Assembly: GCF_003336875.1 (NCBI RefSeq)
Contig: NZ_QGNJ01000004.1
Location: forward strand, 248,001 to 312,000
Direction: 5' to 3'
Length of the DNA: 64,000 nucleotides
Source of the DNA: Oleisolibacter albus
GTDB lineage: Bacteria; Pseudomonadota; Alphaproteobacteria; Azospirillales; Azospirillaceae
Position numbers and translations under genes: made by a program. The stretch's first letter is position 1. Each line of letters begins with the position of its first letter. Below, piece by piece: positions 29,525-39,917 of the stretch. The notes beneath the pieces were generated by a model. The model saw only the letters and a list, made by a program, of their open reading frames with translations, searched no databases and was not told the DNA's origin.

Positions 29525-32470
29525 ATGACACAGACACCGATTTCCACCCTTCCCGCCGAAGATCTCGCCTGGCTCGAGAATCTCCGCGCCCGTTACCTCC
29601 GTGATCCCGCTTCGGTCGATGCCAGTTGGCAGGCCGTGTTCGCCGAAATGGACGCCGCCGGCGAAACGGTGGTCAGCGGCCCGTCCTGGGGCCGGTCCGA
29701 CTGGCCGCAGGTCGCCAAGGGCGACCTGGTCTTCGCGCTGGACGGCAACTGGCCGGCGGTCGAAGCCCCTGCCAGACAGAAGCCAGCGGCCAACGGCGCG
29801 GTGCCGTCCTTCGAGCAACTGGCCGCCGCCGCCCATGACAGTGTGCGCGTGGCCAAGCTGATCCGCGCGTACCGGACCCACGGCCATCTGCTGGCGGATC
29901 TCGATCCGCTGAGCCTTGCCGCGCCACGCGACCATGCCGACCTGCATCCGGAGACCTATGGCTTCGGCCCGGCCGACCACGACCGTAAAATGTTCGTCGG
30001 TGGTGCCCTTGGCTTCGATACGGCGACGCTGGGTGAAGTCCTGGCGCGGCTGCGCAGCCTCTATTGCCGCGCGCTCGGCTTCGAGTTCATGCACATCGCC
30101 GATCCGCAGGAAAAGGCATGGCTGCAGGCGCGGATCGAGAATCCCGTCCGGCTTGACCGCCCGTCCGCCGAGGAGCGGCGCGGCATCTTCGCGACACTGG
30201 TCCGGGCCGAAGGCTTCGAGAAATTCCTCGACCTGAAATACCCCGGCACCAAGCGCTTCGGTCTCGATGGCGGTGAGACGCTGATCCCCGCCCTGGAGGA
30301 GATCATCTGCACCGCGGCCGGTCTGGGCGTGAAGGAGGTCGTGATCGGCATGCCCCATCGCGGTCGCCTCAACGTGCTGACCCAGGTCATGGGCAAGCCG
30401 CACCGCGCCATCTTCCACGAGTTCGCCGGCGGTTCCTTCAAGCCCGACGGGATCGAGGGCTCGGGCGACGTGAAGTACCATCTCGGCGCGTCGATGGACC
30501 GCAGCATCGGTGACGCCAATGTCCACTTGTCGCTGTCGCCCAACCCCTCGCATCTGGAGGTGGTCGACCCGGTGGTGCTGGGCCGCAGCCGCGCCAAGCA
30601 GGACATGCTGGCCGATACGCTGATCGCCGACGACATGCCGGCGGAGAAGCGGGCGGCGGTGCTGCCGGTGCTGATGCATGGCGACGCCGCCTTCGCCGGC
30701 CAGGGCATCGTGGCCGAGTGTTTCGGCCTGTCCGGCCTGCGCAGCTTCACGGTTGCCGGCTCGGTCCATGTGGTCGTCAACAATCAGATCGGTTTCACCA
30801 CCAACCCCTATTGCTCGCGCTCCTCGGCCTATCCGTCGGACGTGGCCAAGGTGGTGGAGGCACCGGTCTTCCATGTGAACGGCGATGATCCGGAAGCGGT
30901 CGTCTTCGCCGCCCGGCTGGCCATCGAATTCCGCCAGACCTTCCACAAGCCTGTGGTGATCGACCTCGTCTGCTATCGCCGCTTCGGCCACAATGAGGGC
31001 GACGAGCCGAGCTTCACCCAGCCGCTGATGTACCGGAAGATCCGGTCGCAGCAGACGACGCTGGAGCTTTATGCCGCCCGGCTGGAAGCCGAGGGCGTGA
31101 TCGGCGCCGGCGAGTTCGAGGCGGCGCGGGCCGCCTTCAAGGAGAAGCTCTCCGCCGATTTCGACGCGGTCAAGAGCTTCAAACCGAACAAGGCCGACTG
31201 GCTGGAAGGGCGTTGGGCCGGGCTGAAGGCCGTGCCGTCCGACAGCATGGGCGAGGCGCGCCGCGGTGTCACCGGCGTCGCCGCGGGCCGCCTGCGGGAG
31301 ATCGGGCAGCGGCTCACCGCCGTGCCGGAGGGCTTCCAGCTGCACAAGACCGTGGCCCGCATGCTGGACAACAAGCGCCAGATGATCGAGACGGGCGCCG
31401 GCATCGACTGGGCCACCGGCGAGGCGCTGGCCTTCGGCTCCCTGCTCGATGAAGGCCAGTCCATCCGGCTCTCGGGCCAGGATTGCGAACGCGGCACCTT
31501 CAGCCACCGCCATGCCGTCCTGACCGACCAGGAGACGGAGGCGCGCCACATCCCGCTGAAGCATATCCGTCCAGGTCAGGCCCGCTTCGAAGTCATCAAC
31601 TCGATGCTCTCGGAAGAGGCGGTGCTGGGCTTCGAATACGGCTACTCGCTGGCCGAACCCGGCGCGCTGACGCTGTGGGAAGCGCAGTTCGGCGATTTCG
31701 CCAACGGTGCCCAGGCCATGTTCGACCAGTTCATCTCCGGCGGCGAGCGCAAATGGCTGCGCATGTCCGGTCTGGTCTGCCTGCTGCCGCACGGGTACGA
31801 GGGCCAGGGACCTGAGCATTCGTCCGCCCGTCTGGAGCGTTACCTCCAGCTCTGCGGCGAAGACAACATGCAGGTGGCCAACTGCACCACGCCGGCCAAT
31901 TACTTCCATATCCTGCGCCGGCAGCTGAAGCGGGATTTCCGCAAGCCGCTGATCCTGATGACGCCGAAATCGCTGCTGCGTCACAAGCGCTGTGTGTCCC
32001 AGCTGGCCGAATTCGCCGAGGGGACGAGCTTCCATCGTCTGCTCGACGATGATGCCGCCCGGCGTTCCGGCGAGGTGATCCGTCTTGTTCCGGACGAAAA
32101 GATCCGCCGCGTCGTCCTCTGCTCCGGCAAGGTCTATTACGACCTCTATGAAGAGCGGGAGAAGCGGGGCATCGACGATGTCTATCTGTTGCGGGCCGAG
32201 CAGCTCTATCCCTTCCCGCTGGAGCCGCTGACGCAGGAACTGAAGCGGTTCCGCAATGCCGACCTGGTCTGGTGCCAGGAAGAGCCGAAGAACATGGGCG
32301 CCTGGACCTTCGTCCAGCCCCATCTGGAAGAAGCCTTGGCGCGGGCCGGGGCCAAGGCGGGCCGCCCGGCCTATGCCGGACGTCCGGCCAGCGCGTCCAC
32401 GGCGGCCGGCACCATGTCGGCCCACCAGGCGCAGCTGCGCGCCTTCCTCGAGGCCGCATTCGCGGCGTGA
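29525..32470 (+). CDS. sucA: 2-oxoglutarate dehydrogenase E1 component
   Basis: This 981-residue thiamine-diphosphate enzyme decarboxylates 2-oxoglutarate and transfers the succinyl group to the lipoyl arm of SucB. The N-terminal E2-binding segment ([22 protein letters not shown]), the [13 protein letters not shown] active-site region and the pyrimidine-domain sequence [16 protein letters not shown] are all present. The length is typical for alphaproteobacterial SucA. An 11-bp GC hairpin (29453-29483) separates it from sucD. The sequence shows no sign of another 2-oxoacid preference. Confidence 0.95.
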   Translation: MTQTPISTLPAEDLAWLENLRARYLRDPASVDASWQAVFAEMDAAGETVVSGPSWGRSDWPQVAKGDLVFALDGNWPAVEAPARQKPAANGAVPSFEQLAAAAHDSVRVAKLIRAYRTHGHLLADLDPLSLAAPRDHADLHPETYGFGPADHDRKMFVGGALGFDTATLGEVLARLRSLYCRALGFEFMHIADPQEKAWLQARIENPVRLDRPSAEERRGIFATLVRAEGFEKFLDLKYPGTKRFGLDGGETLIPALEEIICTAAGLGVKEVVIGMPHRGRLNVLTQVMGKPHRAIFHEFAGGSFKPDGIEGSGDVKYHLGASMDRSIGDANVHLSLSPNPSHLEVVDPVVLGRSRAKQDMLADTLIADDMPAEKRAAVLPVLMHGDAAFAGQGIVAECFGLSGLRSFTVAGSVHVVVNNQIGFTTNPYCSRSSAYPSDVAKVVEAPVFHVNGDDPEAVVFAARLAIEFRQTFHKPVVIDLVCYRRFGHNEGDEPSFTQPLMYRKIRSQQTTLELYAARLEAEGVIGAGEFEAARAAFKEKLSADFDAVKSFKPNKADWLEGRWAGLKAVPSDSMGEARRGVTGVAAGRLREIGQRLTAVPEGFQLHKTVARMLDNKRQMIETGAGIDWATGEALAFGSLLDEGQSIRLSGQDCERGTFSHRHAVLTDQETEARHIPLKHIRPGQARFEVINSMLSEEAVLGFEYGYSLAEPGALTLWEAQFGDFANGAQAMFDQFISGGERKWLRMSGLVCLLPHGYEGQGPEHSSARLERYLQLCGEDNMQVANCTTPANYFHILRRQLKRDFRKPLILMTPKSLLRHKRCVSQLAEFAEGTSFHRLLDDDAARRSGEVIRLVPDEKIRRVVLCSGKVYYDLYEEREKRGIDDVYLLRAEQLYPFPLEPLTQELKRFRNADLVWCQEEPKNMGAWTFVQPHLEEALARAGAKAGRPAYAGRPASASTAAGTMSAHQAQLRAFLEAAFAA

Positions 32471-32547
32471 TGCCTGGCGGCGCGCCCCCGGGCGCGCCGC
32501 CCTCTTTCCTCCGCGCCAGCGCGCGCAAGACAATCTGGATCGAAACG

Positions 32548-33765
32548 ATGTCCATCGAAATCCGCGTACCCGCCCTGGGTGAATCCGTTACCGAGGCGAC
32601 GATCGGCCGCTGGTTCAAGAAGCCGGGAGAGGCCGTGAAGCTCGACGAGCCGCTGGTCGAGCTGGAAACCGACAAGGTCACGCTGGAGGTCAATGCACCG
32701 GCCGCCGGTGTGCTGGGTGAGATCCTGGTGAAGCAGGGCGACACTGTCGGCGTCAACACCTTGCTGGGCTCGCTCAATGCCGGCGCCACGGCGCCGACGG
32801 CCGCATCGAAGCCTGTCGCGGCACCGGCCGCAGCCCCAGTCAGTGTCCCGGCCGCGGTCCCGGCTGCCGCCGCACCGGTGGCGAAGGTCGCAGACAATGG
32901 TCCCGCCGTGGCGCGCTTGGTTGCGGAGAGCGGCATCGCCCCCGCCTCGGTCGCGGCCTCCGGCAAGGATGGCCGCGTCACCAAGGGGGACATGCTGGCC
33001 GCCATCGCCGCCCGCCCCGCCGCCGCCCCGGCGCTGGTCCGTGTGCCATCGCCCGCGAACGACGGTGCGCGTGAAGAGCGCGTGAAGATGACCAAGCTGC
33101 GCCAGACCATCGCCCGCCGCCTGAAGGAGGCGCAGTCGACCGCGGCCATGCTGACGACCTTCAACGAGGTCGACATGTCGGCGGTGATGGCGCTGCGCAA
33201 CCAGTACAAGGACGTGTTCGAGAAGAAGCACGGTGTGAAGCTGGGCTTCATGGGCTTCTTCGTGAAGGCCTGCGTGCAGGCGCTGCGGGAGGTGCCCGCC
33301 GTCAATGCCGAGATCGACGGCACCGACATCATCTACAAGAATTACTACCATGTCGGCGTGGCCGTCGGCACCGACAAGGGCCTGGTGGTGCCAGTGGTGC
33401 GCGACGCCGACACCCTGTCCATCGCCGGTGTCGAGAAGGCCATCGGCGATTTCGGCAAGCGCGCCCGTGACGGCCAGTTGAAGATCGAGGAGATGCAGGG
33501 TGGCACCTTCACCATCTCCAACGGCGGCGTGTACGGCTCGCTGATGTCGACCCCGATCCTCAATGCGCCGCAATCGGCGATCCTGGGCATGCACAAGATC
33601 CAGGAGCGGCCGATCGCGGTGGCCGGCAAGGTCGAGATCCGGCCGATGATGTATCTGGCGGTCTCCTACGACCACCGCATCATCGATGGCAAGGAGGCGG
33701 TGACCTTCCTCGTGCGCATCAAGGAGATGCTGGAGAACCCGGCCCGGCTGGTGCTGGACCTCTGA
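32548..33765 (+). CDS. sucB: dihydrolipoyl succinyltransferase (E2 of 2-oxoglutarate dehydrogenase)
   Basis: This 405-residue protein has an N-terminal lipoyl domain (lipoylated Lys in ETDKVTLEV near residue 43). An Ala/Pro-rich linker, a peripheral-subunit-binding domain ([27 protein letters not shown], ~120-150) and the catalytic domain follow, the last ending in the SYDHRIIDG active-site motif. It carries succinyl groups to CoA. The single lipoyl domain is normal for SucB. It is 77 bp from sucA across a strong hairpin (32476-32501). Confidence 0.96.
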   Translation: MSIEIRVPALGESVTEATIGRWFKKPGEAVKLDEPLVELETDKVTLEVNAPAAGVLGEILVKQGDTVGVNTLLGSLNAGATAPTAASKPVAAPAAAPVSVPAAVPAAAAPVAKVADNGPAVARLVAESGIAPASVAASGKDGRVTKGDMLAAIAARPAAAPALVRVPSPANDGAREERVKMTKLRQTIARRLKEAQSTAAMLTTFNEVDMSAVMALRNQYKDVFEKKHGVKLGFMGFFVKACVQALREVPAVNAEIDGTDIIYKNYYHVGVAVGTDKGLVVPVVRDADTLSIAGVEKAIGDFGKRARDGQLKIEEMQGGTFTISNGGVYGSLMSTPILNAPQSAILGMHKIQERPIAVAGKVEIRPMMYLAVSYDHRIIDGKEAVTFLVRIKEMLENPARLVLDL

Positions 33766-33889
33766 GCGGCCCCCCCGTCACCGCCCGGGCGCCTCCGCCC
33801 CCTGCTCCACGTCCCCGGCCGGCTGTCCGCTCAGCGGGCGACCGGTCGGGGTCAGCCCGGCTCCGGCCGGGTCTTACGAGGCTTCTGAC

Positions 33890-35290
33890 ATGTCCTATGA
33901 TCTCGTCGTCATCGGCACCGGACCCGGCGGCTATGTGGCCGCCATCCGGGCCGCCCAGCTCGGCCTCAAGGTCGCCGTCGTCGAAAAGCGGGCCACCCAT
34001 GGTGGCACCTGCCTCAATGTCGGCTGCATCCCGTCCAAGGCGTTGTTGCACGTCTCCGCCCTGTTCGAAGAGGCATCGCGTGCCTTCCCCGGTCTGGGCA
34101 TCGGCATCACCCCGCCCCGGATCGACCTGAAGCAGATGATGGCTCATAAGCAGGAGACCATCGATGCCAACGTCAATGGTGTCGGCTTCCTGCTGAAGAA
34201 GAACAAGATCGAGGCCTTCCAGGGCGTCGCCTCGATCCCGGCGACCGGCGCGGTCCTGGTCACGGCGGCGGATGGCACCACCCGTACCCTGGAAACGCGG
34301 GCCATCGTCATCGCCACCGGATCGGAAACGGCGGCCCTGCCCGGCGTGGTCATCGACGAGAAGACCGTCGTTACCTCCACCGGTGCGCTCAGCCTGGCGG
34401 CCGTGCCGAAGGAACTGGTGGTGATCGGAGCCGGTGTCATCGGCCTGGAGATCGGGTCGATCTGGAAACGCCTTGGCGCCAAGGTGACCGTGGTGGAGTA
34501 TCTCGACCGCATCCTGCCGGGCATGGACGGCGAGGTGGCGAAGCAGTTCCAGCGCATCCTGGAAAAGCAGGGCTTCAGCTTCCATCTCGGCAGCAAGGTC
34601 ACCGGGGTCGAACTGGGCAAGAAGGGTGGTGCCACCGTCACGCTGGAACCCGCCGCCGGCGGTGCCGCGCAGACGCTTTCGGCCGATATCGTGCTGGTGG
34701 CCATCGGTCGCCGTCCCAACACCGATGGTCTGGGTCTCGACAAGGCCGGGGTCGTGACCGAGCGCGGCCGCATCGTCATCGACGATCATTTCCGCACCAG
34801 CGTCCCCGGCATCTATGCCATCGGCGATGTGGTGCGCGGGCCGATGCTGGCGCACAAGGCCGAGGACGAGGGCGTGGCCGTGGCCGAGATCATCGCCGGC
34901 AAGCATGGCCATGTGAACTACGATGCCATTCCCGGTATCGTCTATACGGCGCCGGAGGTGGCAGCGATCGGCCGGACCGAGGAGGAGCTGAAGGAAGCCG
35001 GCATCGCCTACAAGGTCGGCAAGTTCGCCTTCTCGGCCAATGGCCGCGCCCGCGCCATGAAGCATACCGACGGCTTCGTGAAGATCCTGGCCGATGCGGC
35101 CAGCGACCGTGTGCTGGGCTGCCACATCATCGGCCCCCATGCCGGGGACCTCATCGCCGAGGTCACGGTGCTGATGGAGTTCGGCGGCTCGTCCGAGGAC
35201 CTGGCCCGCACCTGCCACGCGCATCCGACCCTGGCCGAGGCCGTGAAGGAGGCGGCACTGGCCGTCGACAAACGCGCCATCCATATGTGA
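33890..35290 (+). CDS. lpdA: dihydrolipoyl dehydrogenase (E3)
   Basis: This 466-residue FAD enzyme reoxidises the lipoyl group of SucB and reduces NAD. The FAD motif [10 protein letters not shown] is near residue 9, the redox disulfide is in GGTCLNVGC near 40-48, the NAD motif is [11 protein letters not shown] near 180, and the C-terminal catalytic HAHPTLAEA is near 445. It completes the 2-oxoglutarate dehydrogenase complex and ends the cluster before a terminator. Confidence 0.96.
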   Translation: MSYDLVVIGTGPGGYVAAIRAAQLGLKVAVVEKRATHGGTCLNVGCIPSKALLHVSALFEEASRAFPGLGIGITPPRIDLKQMMAHKQETIDANVNGVGFLLKKNKIEAFQGVASIPATGAVLVTAADGTTRTLETRAIVIATGSETAALPGVVIDEKTVVTSTGALSLAAVPKELVVIGAGVIGLEIGSIWKRLGAKVTVVEYLDRILPGMDGEVAKQFQRILEKQGFSFHLGSKVTGVELGKKGGATVTLEPAAGGAAQTLSADIVLVAIGRRPNTDGLGLDKAGVVTERGRIVIDDHFRTSVPGIYAIGDVVRGPMLAHKAEDEGVAVAEIIAGKHGHVNYDAIPGIVYTAPEVAAIGRTEEELKEAGIAYKVGKFAFSANGRARAMKHTDGFVKILADAASDRVLGCHIIGPHAGDLIAEVTVLMEFGGSSEDLARTCHAHPTLAEAVKEAALAVDKRAIHM

Positions 35291-35433
35291 CGCGCACCAT
35301 CGCTGTCGCCTCCGGCCGGGAGACCTTCCTGCCGGGGGCGGCCCGAGGGGCTGGATGCGGACAGGGATGTGGGGCCGGAGGATGGCGACGGCATTCGCGA
35401 TGAATGGCGGTGTTGGTGGATCCCAAAACACCA

Positions 35434-35466
35434 ACGGCGGCCAGTGGCCGCCGTTCTCTTTTGTTC
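35434..35466 (+). terminator. terminator after the lpdA gene
   Basis: The perfect stem AACGGCGGCC, loop AGT, GGCCGCCGTT is followed by CTCTTTTGTT. It lies 143 bp past the lpdA stop and, read on the other strand, could also stop tRNA-Leu transcription. Confidence 0.85.
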
Positions 35467-35480
35467 TCTGGGCTGGAACG

Positions 35481-35514
35481 GAGTTGGTACGAGTTGGTAC
35501 GGGTGAGTTGGTAT
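35481..35514. repeat. three direct copies of GAGTTGGTAC beside the tRNA gene
   Basis: GAGTTGGTAC occurs twice without a gap (35481-35500), and a third time as GAGTTGGTAT at 35505-35514. The array is 52 bp from the 3' end of tRNA-Leu. I see no integrase or element attached to it. Confidence 0.75.
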
Positions 35515-35565
35515 TCCCGTTCCGTTCTTCTCACCCAACCCTACGCTAAGCCCTTGAAAATAAAG

Positions 35566-35651
35566 TGGTGCCCCAGGCCGGACTCGAACCAGCACGCCCT
35601 TGCGGGCAACAGATTTTGAGTCTGCCGCGTCTACCATTTCGCCACTGGGGC
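35566..35651 (-). tRNA. tRNA-Leu (anticodon CAA)
   Basis: This 86-nt gene folds as a class II tRNA. The acceptor stem is GCCCCAG/CTGGGGC with discriminator A and an encoded CCA. The D-arm is TGGCGAAATGGTAGACGC, the anticodon stem-loop is GCAGA-CTCAAAA-TCTGT giving anticodon CAA, and a long variable arm follows (TGCCCGCAAGGGCG). The T-arm is GGTTCGAGTCC. The long variable arm and A73 are leucine identity features. It reads UUG codons. Confidence 0.97.
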
Positions 35652-35811
35652 ACCGGGCGCTGTGGACGCGGGCGGATCATAGCGGCTGCCGGCCGCCATT
35701 CAACGGAAATCTGGCGGGTGCTCCGCTGAGAACACCGGATGGACAGACGGGGCCGAATGGTCGCGGCGGGGACGCTTCCGCTGCGGCGCGGGATGGCCTA
35801 TTTTGACGGAC

Positions 35812-36339
35812 ATGATCGACCGCATCCTCGCCCTGCTCGCCGCGCCCCGCCTGCCTGTGCTCGGGTTCATCGGCATCTGCGTGGCCGCCCTGGCGACCGC
35901 TTTCATCGCCGAATACGTCTTCGGGCTTTTGCCCTGCGAGATGTGCATCCTGGAACGCTGGGCCTATGCCGGCACCATCGGCGTGCTGCTGCCCGGCCTG
36001 ACCATGGCCGACCGGCCCCAGGCGCGCAGCTTGGTCCTGGCCCTGGGCGCTCTGGGCTTCCTGGTGGGGGCGGTGCTGTCCTTCATCCATGTGGGCATCG
36101 AGCAGCATTGGTGGCAGGGCTTCACCGGCTGCACCGCCGATGTCAGCATCGGCGGCGGCCTGGACGATCTGCGGAGCCAGATCCTGGCGGCGCCGGTGGT
36201 GCGCTGCGATGATGTGCCCTGGTCGCTGTTCGGCATCTCCATCGCCGGCTTCAACCTGCTGGCCACAGTGGGGCTGACCGTGGCCGCCGCCCTGTCCGCC
36301 ATCCTGACCCTGCGCTGTGGCCGGGGGCGGGGGGCGTGA
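35812..36339 (+). CDS. dsbB: DsbB-type disulfide bond formation protein
   Basis: This 175-residue inner-membrane protein has four hydrophobic helices. The first periplasmic cysteine pair is C42-E-M-C45 after helix 2, and the second is C107 and C132 in the second periplasmic loop. DsbB reoxidises DsbA and passes electrons to ubiquinone. I use the ATG at 35812; a TTG three codons earlier is also possible. The gene overlaps coq7 by four bases (GTGA), which links a quinone-using enzyme with a quinone-making one. Confidence 0.93.
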   Translation: MIDRILALLAAPRLPVLGFIGICVAALATAFIAEYVFGLLPCEMCILERWAYAGTIGVLLPGLTMADRPQARSLVLALGALGFLVGAVLSFIHVGIEQHWWQGFTGCTADVSIGGGLDDLRSQILAAPVVRCDDVPWSLFGISIAGFNLLATVGLTVAAALSAILTLRCGRGRGA

Positions 36340-36902
36340 GCGCCGGGACGCCGCCCCTGGTCCGGCCCGCCCGCCTGCCCGGCGATCCTGACCGGCGCAC
36401 GGCCCTGCACCGCGTGATCCGTGTCGATCAGGCCGGGGAGTATGGCGCCGCCCGCATCTATGCCGGCCAGATCGCCGTGCTGGGCAAGGGGCGGCACGGG
36501 GCCGTGCTGCGCCATATGGCGGCCCAGGAGCGGGTGCATCTGGACGAGTTCGACCGGCAGATCCGCCGCCGCCATGTGCGGCCGACGCTGTTGCAGCCGG
36601 TCTGGCATGTGGCGGGTTTCGCCCTCGGCGCCGTCACCGCCCTGCTGGGTGAGCGGGCGGCCATGGCCTGCACCGTCGCGGTGGAAGAGGTGATCGACGG
36701 CCATTACGCCCATCAGGCCGAGTCGCTGGGCGACGACGAGCCTGCGCTGAAAGCCACCATTGCGCGTTTCCGCGCCGAGGAGTCGGAGCACCGGGATATC
36801 GGTCTGGCCAACGGGGCCGAGCTGGCCACGGGCTATCCGCTGCTGTCCGCCCTGGTGAAGGCGGGGTCGCGCGCCGCCATCTGGCTGTCGCAGCGGGTCT
36901 GA
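36336..36902 (+). CDS. coq7: demethoxyubiquinone hydroxylase (Coq7)
   Basis: This 188-residue ferritin-like di-iron monooxygenase performs the last hydroxylation in ubiquinone synthesis. The di-iron ligands are visible in QAGEYGA, AAQERVH, VEEVIDGHY and EESEHRD, in two ExxH-type repeats. The GTG start at 36336 overlaps the dsbB stop, so the two genes are likely translated together. Length and motifs match the bacterial Coq7 family. Confidence 0.94.
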   Translation: MSAGTPPLVRPARLPGDPDRRTALHRVIRVDQAGEYGAARIYAGQIAVLGKGRHGAVLRHMAAQERVHLDEFDRQIRRRHVRPTLLQPVWHVAGFALGAVTALLGERAAMACTVAVEEVIDGHYAHQAESLGDDEPALKATIARFRAEESEHRDIGLANGAELATGYPLLSALVKAGSRAAIWLSQRV

Positions 36903-36944
36903 TCCGGATTTTAAGATCGCGGTGTGAAGCGAGACGGGGAAAGG

Positions 36945-37508
36945 CTACCCGGTCTCCAGCTCCGTGTCCCAGTAGAGGAAGTCCCGCCAGCTTTCATGCA
37001 GGAAGTTGGGCGGGAAGGCCCGGCCGTTTTCCTGAAGCTCATAGGCGGTGGGCTGGAAGGGCGGCTGCATCGGGTGCATGCCGCACTGGTGCGGCAACCG
37101 GCTGCCCTTGAGAAGATTGCACGCGGAGCAGGAGGTGACGACGTTTTCCCAGCTGGTGCGCCCGCCGCGGCAGCGGGGAATGACATGGTCGAAGGTGAGT
37201 TCCGGGGTGGGAAAACTTCGACCGCAATATTGACAGGTGAAACTGTCCCTGAGGAAAACGTTGAATCTTGTGAAAGCCGGCCTTCGTGTCGCAGGTATGT
37301 ATTCTTTTAAACTGATGACACTGGGGAGCCGGATTTCCGAATTCGGAGACCGGATGGTTCTGTCATAGACCGAGATGATATTGACCCGGTCAAGGACAAC
37401 AGCTTTCACCGCCTCCTGCCACGACCAAAGCGACAGGGGGAAGTAGCTGAGCGGACGGAAGTCCGCGTTCAGCACCAAAGCCGGACAACTCTCAAGTGGT
37501 GGAGACAA
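36945..37508 (-). CDS. HNH endonuclease
   Basis: This 187-residue protein has an HNH nuclease domain in its second half. The zinc pair CQYC is near residue 92, TFDHVIPRCRGG near 104 supplies the DH motif, and a second zinc pair is in CSACN. The N-terminal NADFRPLSYFPLSLWSWQEAVK region is characteristic of a widespread chromosomal HNH family present in many proteobacteria outside mobile elements. It begins with TTG at 37508, preceded by AAAGGGGG. Cellular role unknown. Base composition is a little lower in GC than its neighbours. Confidence 0.88.
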   Translation of the reverse strand: MSPPLESCPALVLNADFRPLSYFPLSLWSWQEAVKAVVLDRVNIISVYDRTIRSPNSEIRLPSVISLKEYIPATRRPAFTRFNVFLRDSFTCQYCGRSFPTPELTFDHVIPRCRGGRTSWENVVTSCSACNLLKGSRLPHQCGMHPMQPPFQPTAYELQENGRAFPPNFLHESWRDFLYWDTELETG

Positions 37509-37712
37509 CGCCCACCCCCTTTGCCGTTCCGTCGGTGCCCGACCGGCGCCTGCTGCACGCCAGGCCGGAACTGGCGCCCTTTTTACGCGCTAATCCGTGC
37601 CCTGTCCATGACCGGCTTATCTCTCGGCGCAAATGTCACGCCGCCGTCATATTTCGTCGAGACGCAAGGGCTGGTGGTCCTGCTTGATATCAGCTACTCC
37701 CCCTGGGAGGTG

Positions 37713-38405
37713 TCACCGCAGATGCCGGGTCAGGAACTGTCCGGCCCGCGTGATGCCGTCCTCGTCCAGGGCATGGTCCAGACCGGGCTGCACATGCAGC
37801 GTCACGGGAATACCGTCCTGTTCCAACGCCTGTGCGGCCAGCATCGAGGCGGCGACCGGCACCACCCCATCCGCCTCGCCATGCAGCAGCAGCACCGGTG
37901 GCCGCGACCGGATCTGCGTGGGCAGAAGTTCTGGCCCGGCCAATGCCCCGGAGAAGCCGACGACCGCGCCCAGCGGCTCGGGCAGGCGCGGGGCCAGATG
38001 CAGGGCCAGCATGGTGCCTTGCGAGAAGCCGACCAGGGCGATCTGCGACCAGGACAGTCCCAGCGCTTGCCGTTTCCGTTCCAGAAAGCCCTGCAGCACC
38101 GGCGAAGCGGCCTGTACCCCGGCGGTCAGGCTGGCCATGGTCCAGTCGCGCAGGGAGAACCATTGCCGGCCATAGGGGGCCATGTCACAGGGGAAGGGGG
38201 CGTGGGGCGACAGGAAGCCGGCCTGCGGCAGCAGCGGCGCCCAGGCGTCGGCCAGATCGATGAGGTCGTGTCCGTCGGCGCCCAGCCCGTGCAGCAGCAC
38301 GACAAGCTGGCGGGTGGGGCTGCCATCGGCCGGCGTGCGCGCCGGGCCGGTCAGGTCGGGGCTGGACAGGTCGAATCCGGATTGGTCGGAACTGGGCATG
38401 CTCAT
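37713..38405 (-). CDS. phospholipase/carboxylesterase-family alpha/beta hydrolase
   Basis: This 230-residue hydrolase has the oxyanion region LLHGLGADGHD (residue ~36), the nucleophile Ser in GFSQG (~123), Asp in GEADGVVP and His in GLDHALD. This is the complete catalytic triad of the Abhydrolase_2 carboxylesterase group, which cleaves short acyl esters or acyl thioesters. The ATG at 38405 is used; the longer frame reaches into the gluQ promoter region. It is divergent from gluQ with 66 bp between them. Confidence 0.9.
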   Translation of the reverse strand: MSMPSSDQSGFDLSSPDLTGPARTPADGSPTRQLVVLLHGLGADGHDLIDLADAWAPLLPQAGFLSPHAPFPCDMAPYGRQWFSLRDWTMASLTAGVQAASPVLQGFLERKRQALGLSWSQIALVGFSQGTMLALHLAPRLPEPLGAVVGFSGALAGPELLPTQIRSRPPVLLLHGEADGVVPVAASMLAAQALEQDGIPVTLHVQPGLDHALDEDGITRAGQFLTRHLR

Positions 38406-38471
38406 GCGGCAAGCGTCCCCCGTGGCGGGCGGCCCTGTCAATCCGGGCATGCGGGTGCTAGATCACGGACC

Positions 38472-39353
38472 ATGTCCACCCCCCGTTTCCCGGCCCCTGC
38501 GCTCACCGTCACCCGGTTCGCGCCCAGCCCCACCGGTTATCTGCACCTGGGCCACGCCCATTCCGCCCTGTGCGGCTGGACGGCGGCGCGGCATGTCGGC
38601 GGGCGGTTCCTGCTGCGCAGCGAGGACATCGACCCGGCCCGCTGCCGCCCGGACTTCGAGGCGGCCCTGCAGGTGGATCTGGCCTGGTTGGGGCTGGACT
38701 GGGATGGGCCGGTGCGGCGCCAGTCCGAGCATATGGCCGACTATGCCGCCGCCCTGGACCGCCTGCGCGCTTTGGAGGTGATCTATCCCTGCTTCTGTTC
38801 GCGCCGGGAGATCCAGGAGGAGATCGCCCGGGCCGGCAACGCCCCGCACCTGACGGTGGCGGGACCGGACGGACCGCTCTATCCCGGTACCTGCCGCCAC
38901 TTGCCGGCCGGTCTGGTACAGGACCGGCTGGCGGCGGGGCAGCCCCATGCGCTGCGCCTCGACGTGGCCGCCGCGCTGCGCCTGACCGGGCCGCTGGTTT
39001 GGCACGACCGCGCCGCCGGGACAGTGGTGGCACAGCCGGGCCTGTTGGGTGATGTGGTGCTGGCCCGCCGCGATGTGCCCACCAGCTATCATCTGTCGGT
39101 GACGGTGGATGATCATCTCCAGGGTGTGACCCTGGTCACCCGCGGCGTCGATCTGTTTCACGCCACCCATCTGCACCGGCTGCTGCAGGCTCTGCTGGGG
39201 CTGACAGTGCCGGACTATCATCACCATGCCCTGCTGACCAACGCCGACGGTCGGCGCCTGTCGAAACGTGACGGGGCCACGGCGTTGCGGGTCTTGCGAC
39301 AAGCCGGACACAGCGCGGCGGAGGTCCGGGCCATGGCCGGCTTTCCCGGCTGA
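38472..39353 (+). CDS. gluQ: glutamyl-Q tRNA(Asp) synthetase
   Basis: This 293-residue paralogue of glutamyl-tRNA synthetase lacks the anticodon-binding domain. It has the HIGH-type signature APSPTGYLHLGHAHSA (residue ~17) and the KMSKS-type RLSKRDGA (~265). The CFC...YPGTC zinc-ligand pattern is diagnostic of GluQ. The enzyme charges glutamate onto the queuosine base of tRNA-Asp. The ATG at 38472 is the natural start; the open frame further upstream overlaps the divergent esterase. Confidence 0.94.
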   Translation: MSTPRFPAPALTVTRFAPSPTGYLHLGHAHSALCGWTAARHVGGRFLLRSEDIDPARCRPDFEAALQVDLAWLGLDWDGPVRRQSEHMADYAAALDRLRALEVIYPCFCSRREIQEEIARAGNAPHLTVAGPDGPLYPGTCRHLPAGLVQDRLAAGQPHALRLDVAAALRLTGPLVWHDRAAGTVVAQPGLLGDVVLARRDVPTSYHLSVTVDDHLQGVTLVTRGVDLFHATHLHRLLQALLGLTVPDYHHHALLTNADGRRLSKRDGATALRVLRQAGHSAAEVRAMAGFPG

Positions 39354-39401
39354 TGGCCGTGGCAAGACCGTGACACTTCAAAAGACTATACAAATTTGGC
39401 A

Positions 39402-39917
39402 ATGCGCCCGGCCATGGATATGCTATCCACCTTGATTATGCCCGACGTTCCCATGCTCGATCATTTCCGGCGGCTTGTCCGCGATACGACCATCGACGAC
39501 AACACCTTGTTGTCGACGGATTACTTCAACCATTTCAATGAAGTGATCATGCTTCTCTCGATGCTCGGCGATATGCCGGACATGCTGGAGGAGATCCGGG
39601 CCTGGCAGCCCAAGACCTATCGTGAGCATTTCGCCGCGTCGGGTCTGGCCTTCGCGCCGCTGGCCATCGAGGCCTATGAATATGTGCCGGCAGAGTTCCG
39701 CGTTCCCTTCGATGCCAATACCGATGAGATGAATGCCCTCATCGCCGAGGCGGTGGAGGTGCTGGACGGCATGAAGGACGATCCGGACATGCTGGGTTTT
39801 ACCGCCGCCGATTACTGGCAGCGGTTGCAGCGTCTGGTCGATAAGGGCAGCGCCATCGTCCATGGCTCGCTGCCCCAGGCCAGCCTGGACCAGAGCGAGA
39901 TCGACGCCCTGTTCTGA
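39402..39917 (+). CDS. conserved-looking hypothetical protein ending in a FliM-like CheY-binding motif
   Basis: I do not recognise the family. This approximately 171-residue acidic, helical protein (DDPDMLGFTAADYWQRLQRL) ends in LDQSEIDALF. That tail closely resembles the LSQ-x-EIDALL peptide at the N terminus of the flagellar switch protein FliM, to which phosphorylated CheY binds; CheZ and related proteins also end in CheY-binding tails. The start is uncertain: TTG 39396 or ATG 39402, 39414 or 39420. The upstream region is AT-rich and may hold a promoter. A role in chemotaxis signalling is inferred from the tail alone. Confidence 0.72.
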   Translation: MRPAMDMLSTLIMPDVPMLDHFRRLVRDTTIDDNTLLSTDYFNHFNEVIMLLSMLGDMPDMLEEIRAWQPKTYREHFAASGLAFAPLAIEAYEYVPAEFRVPFDANTDEMNALIAEAVEVLDGMKDDPDMLGFTAADYWQRLQRLVDKGSAIVHGSLPQASLDQSEIDALF

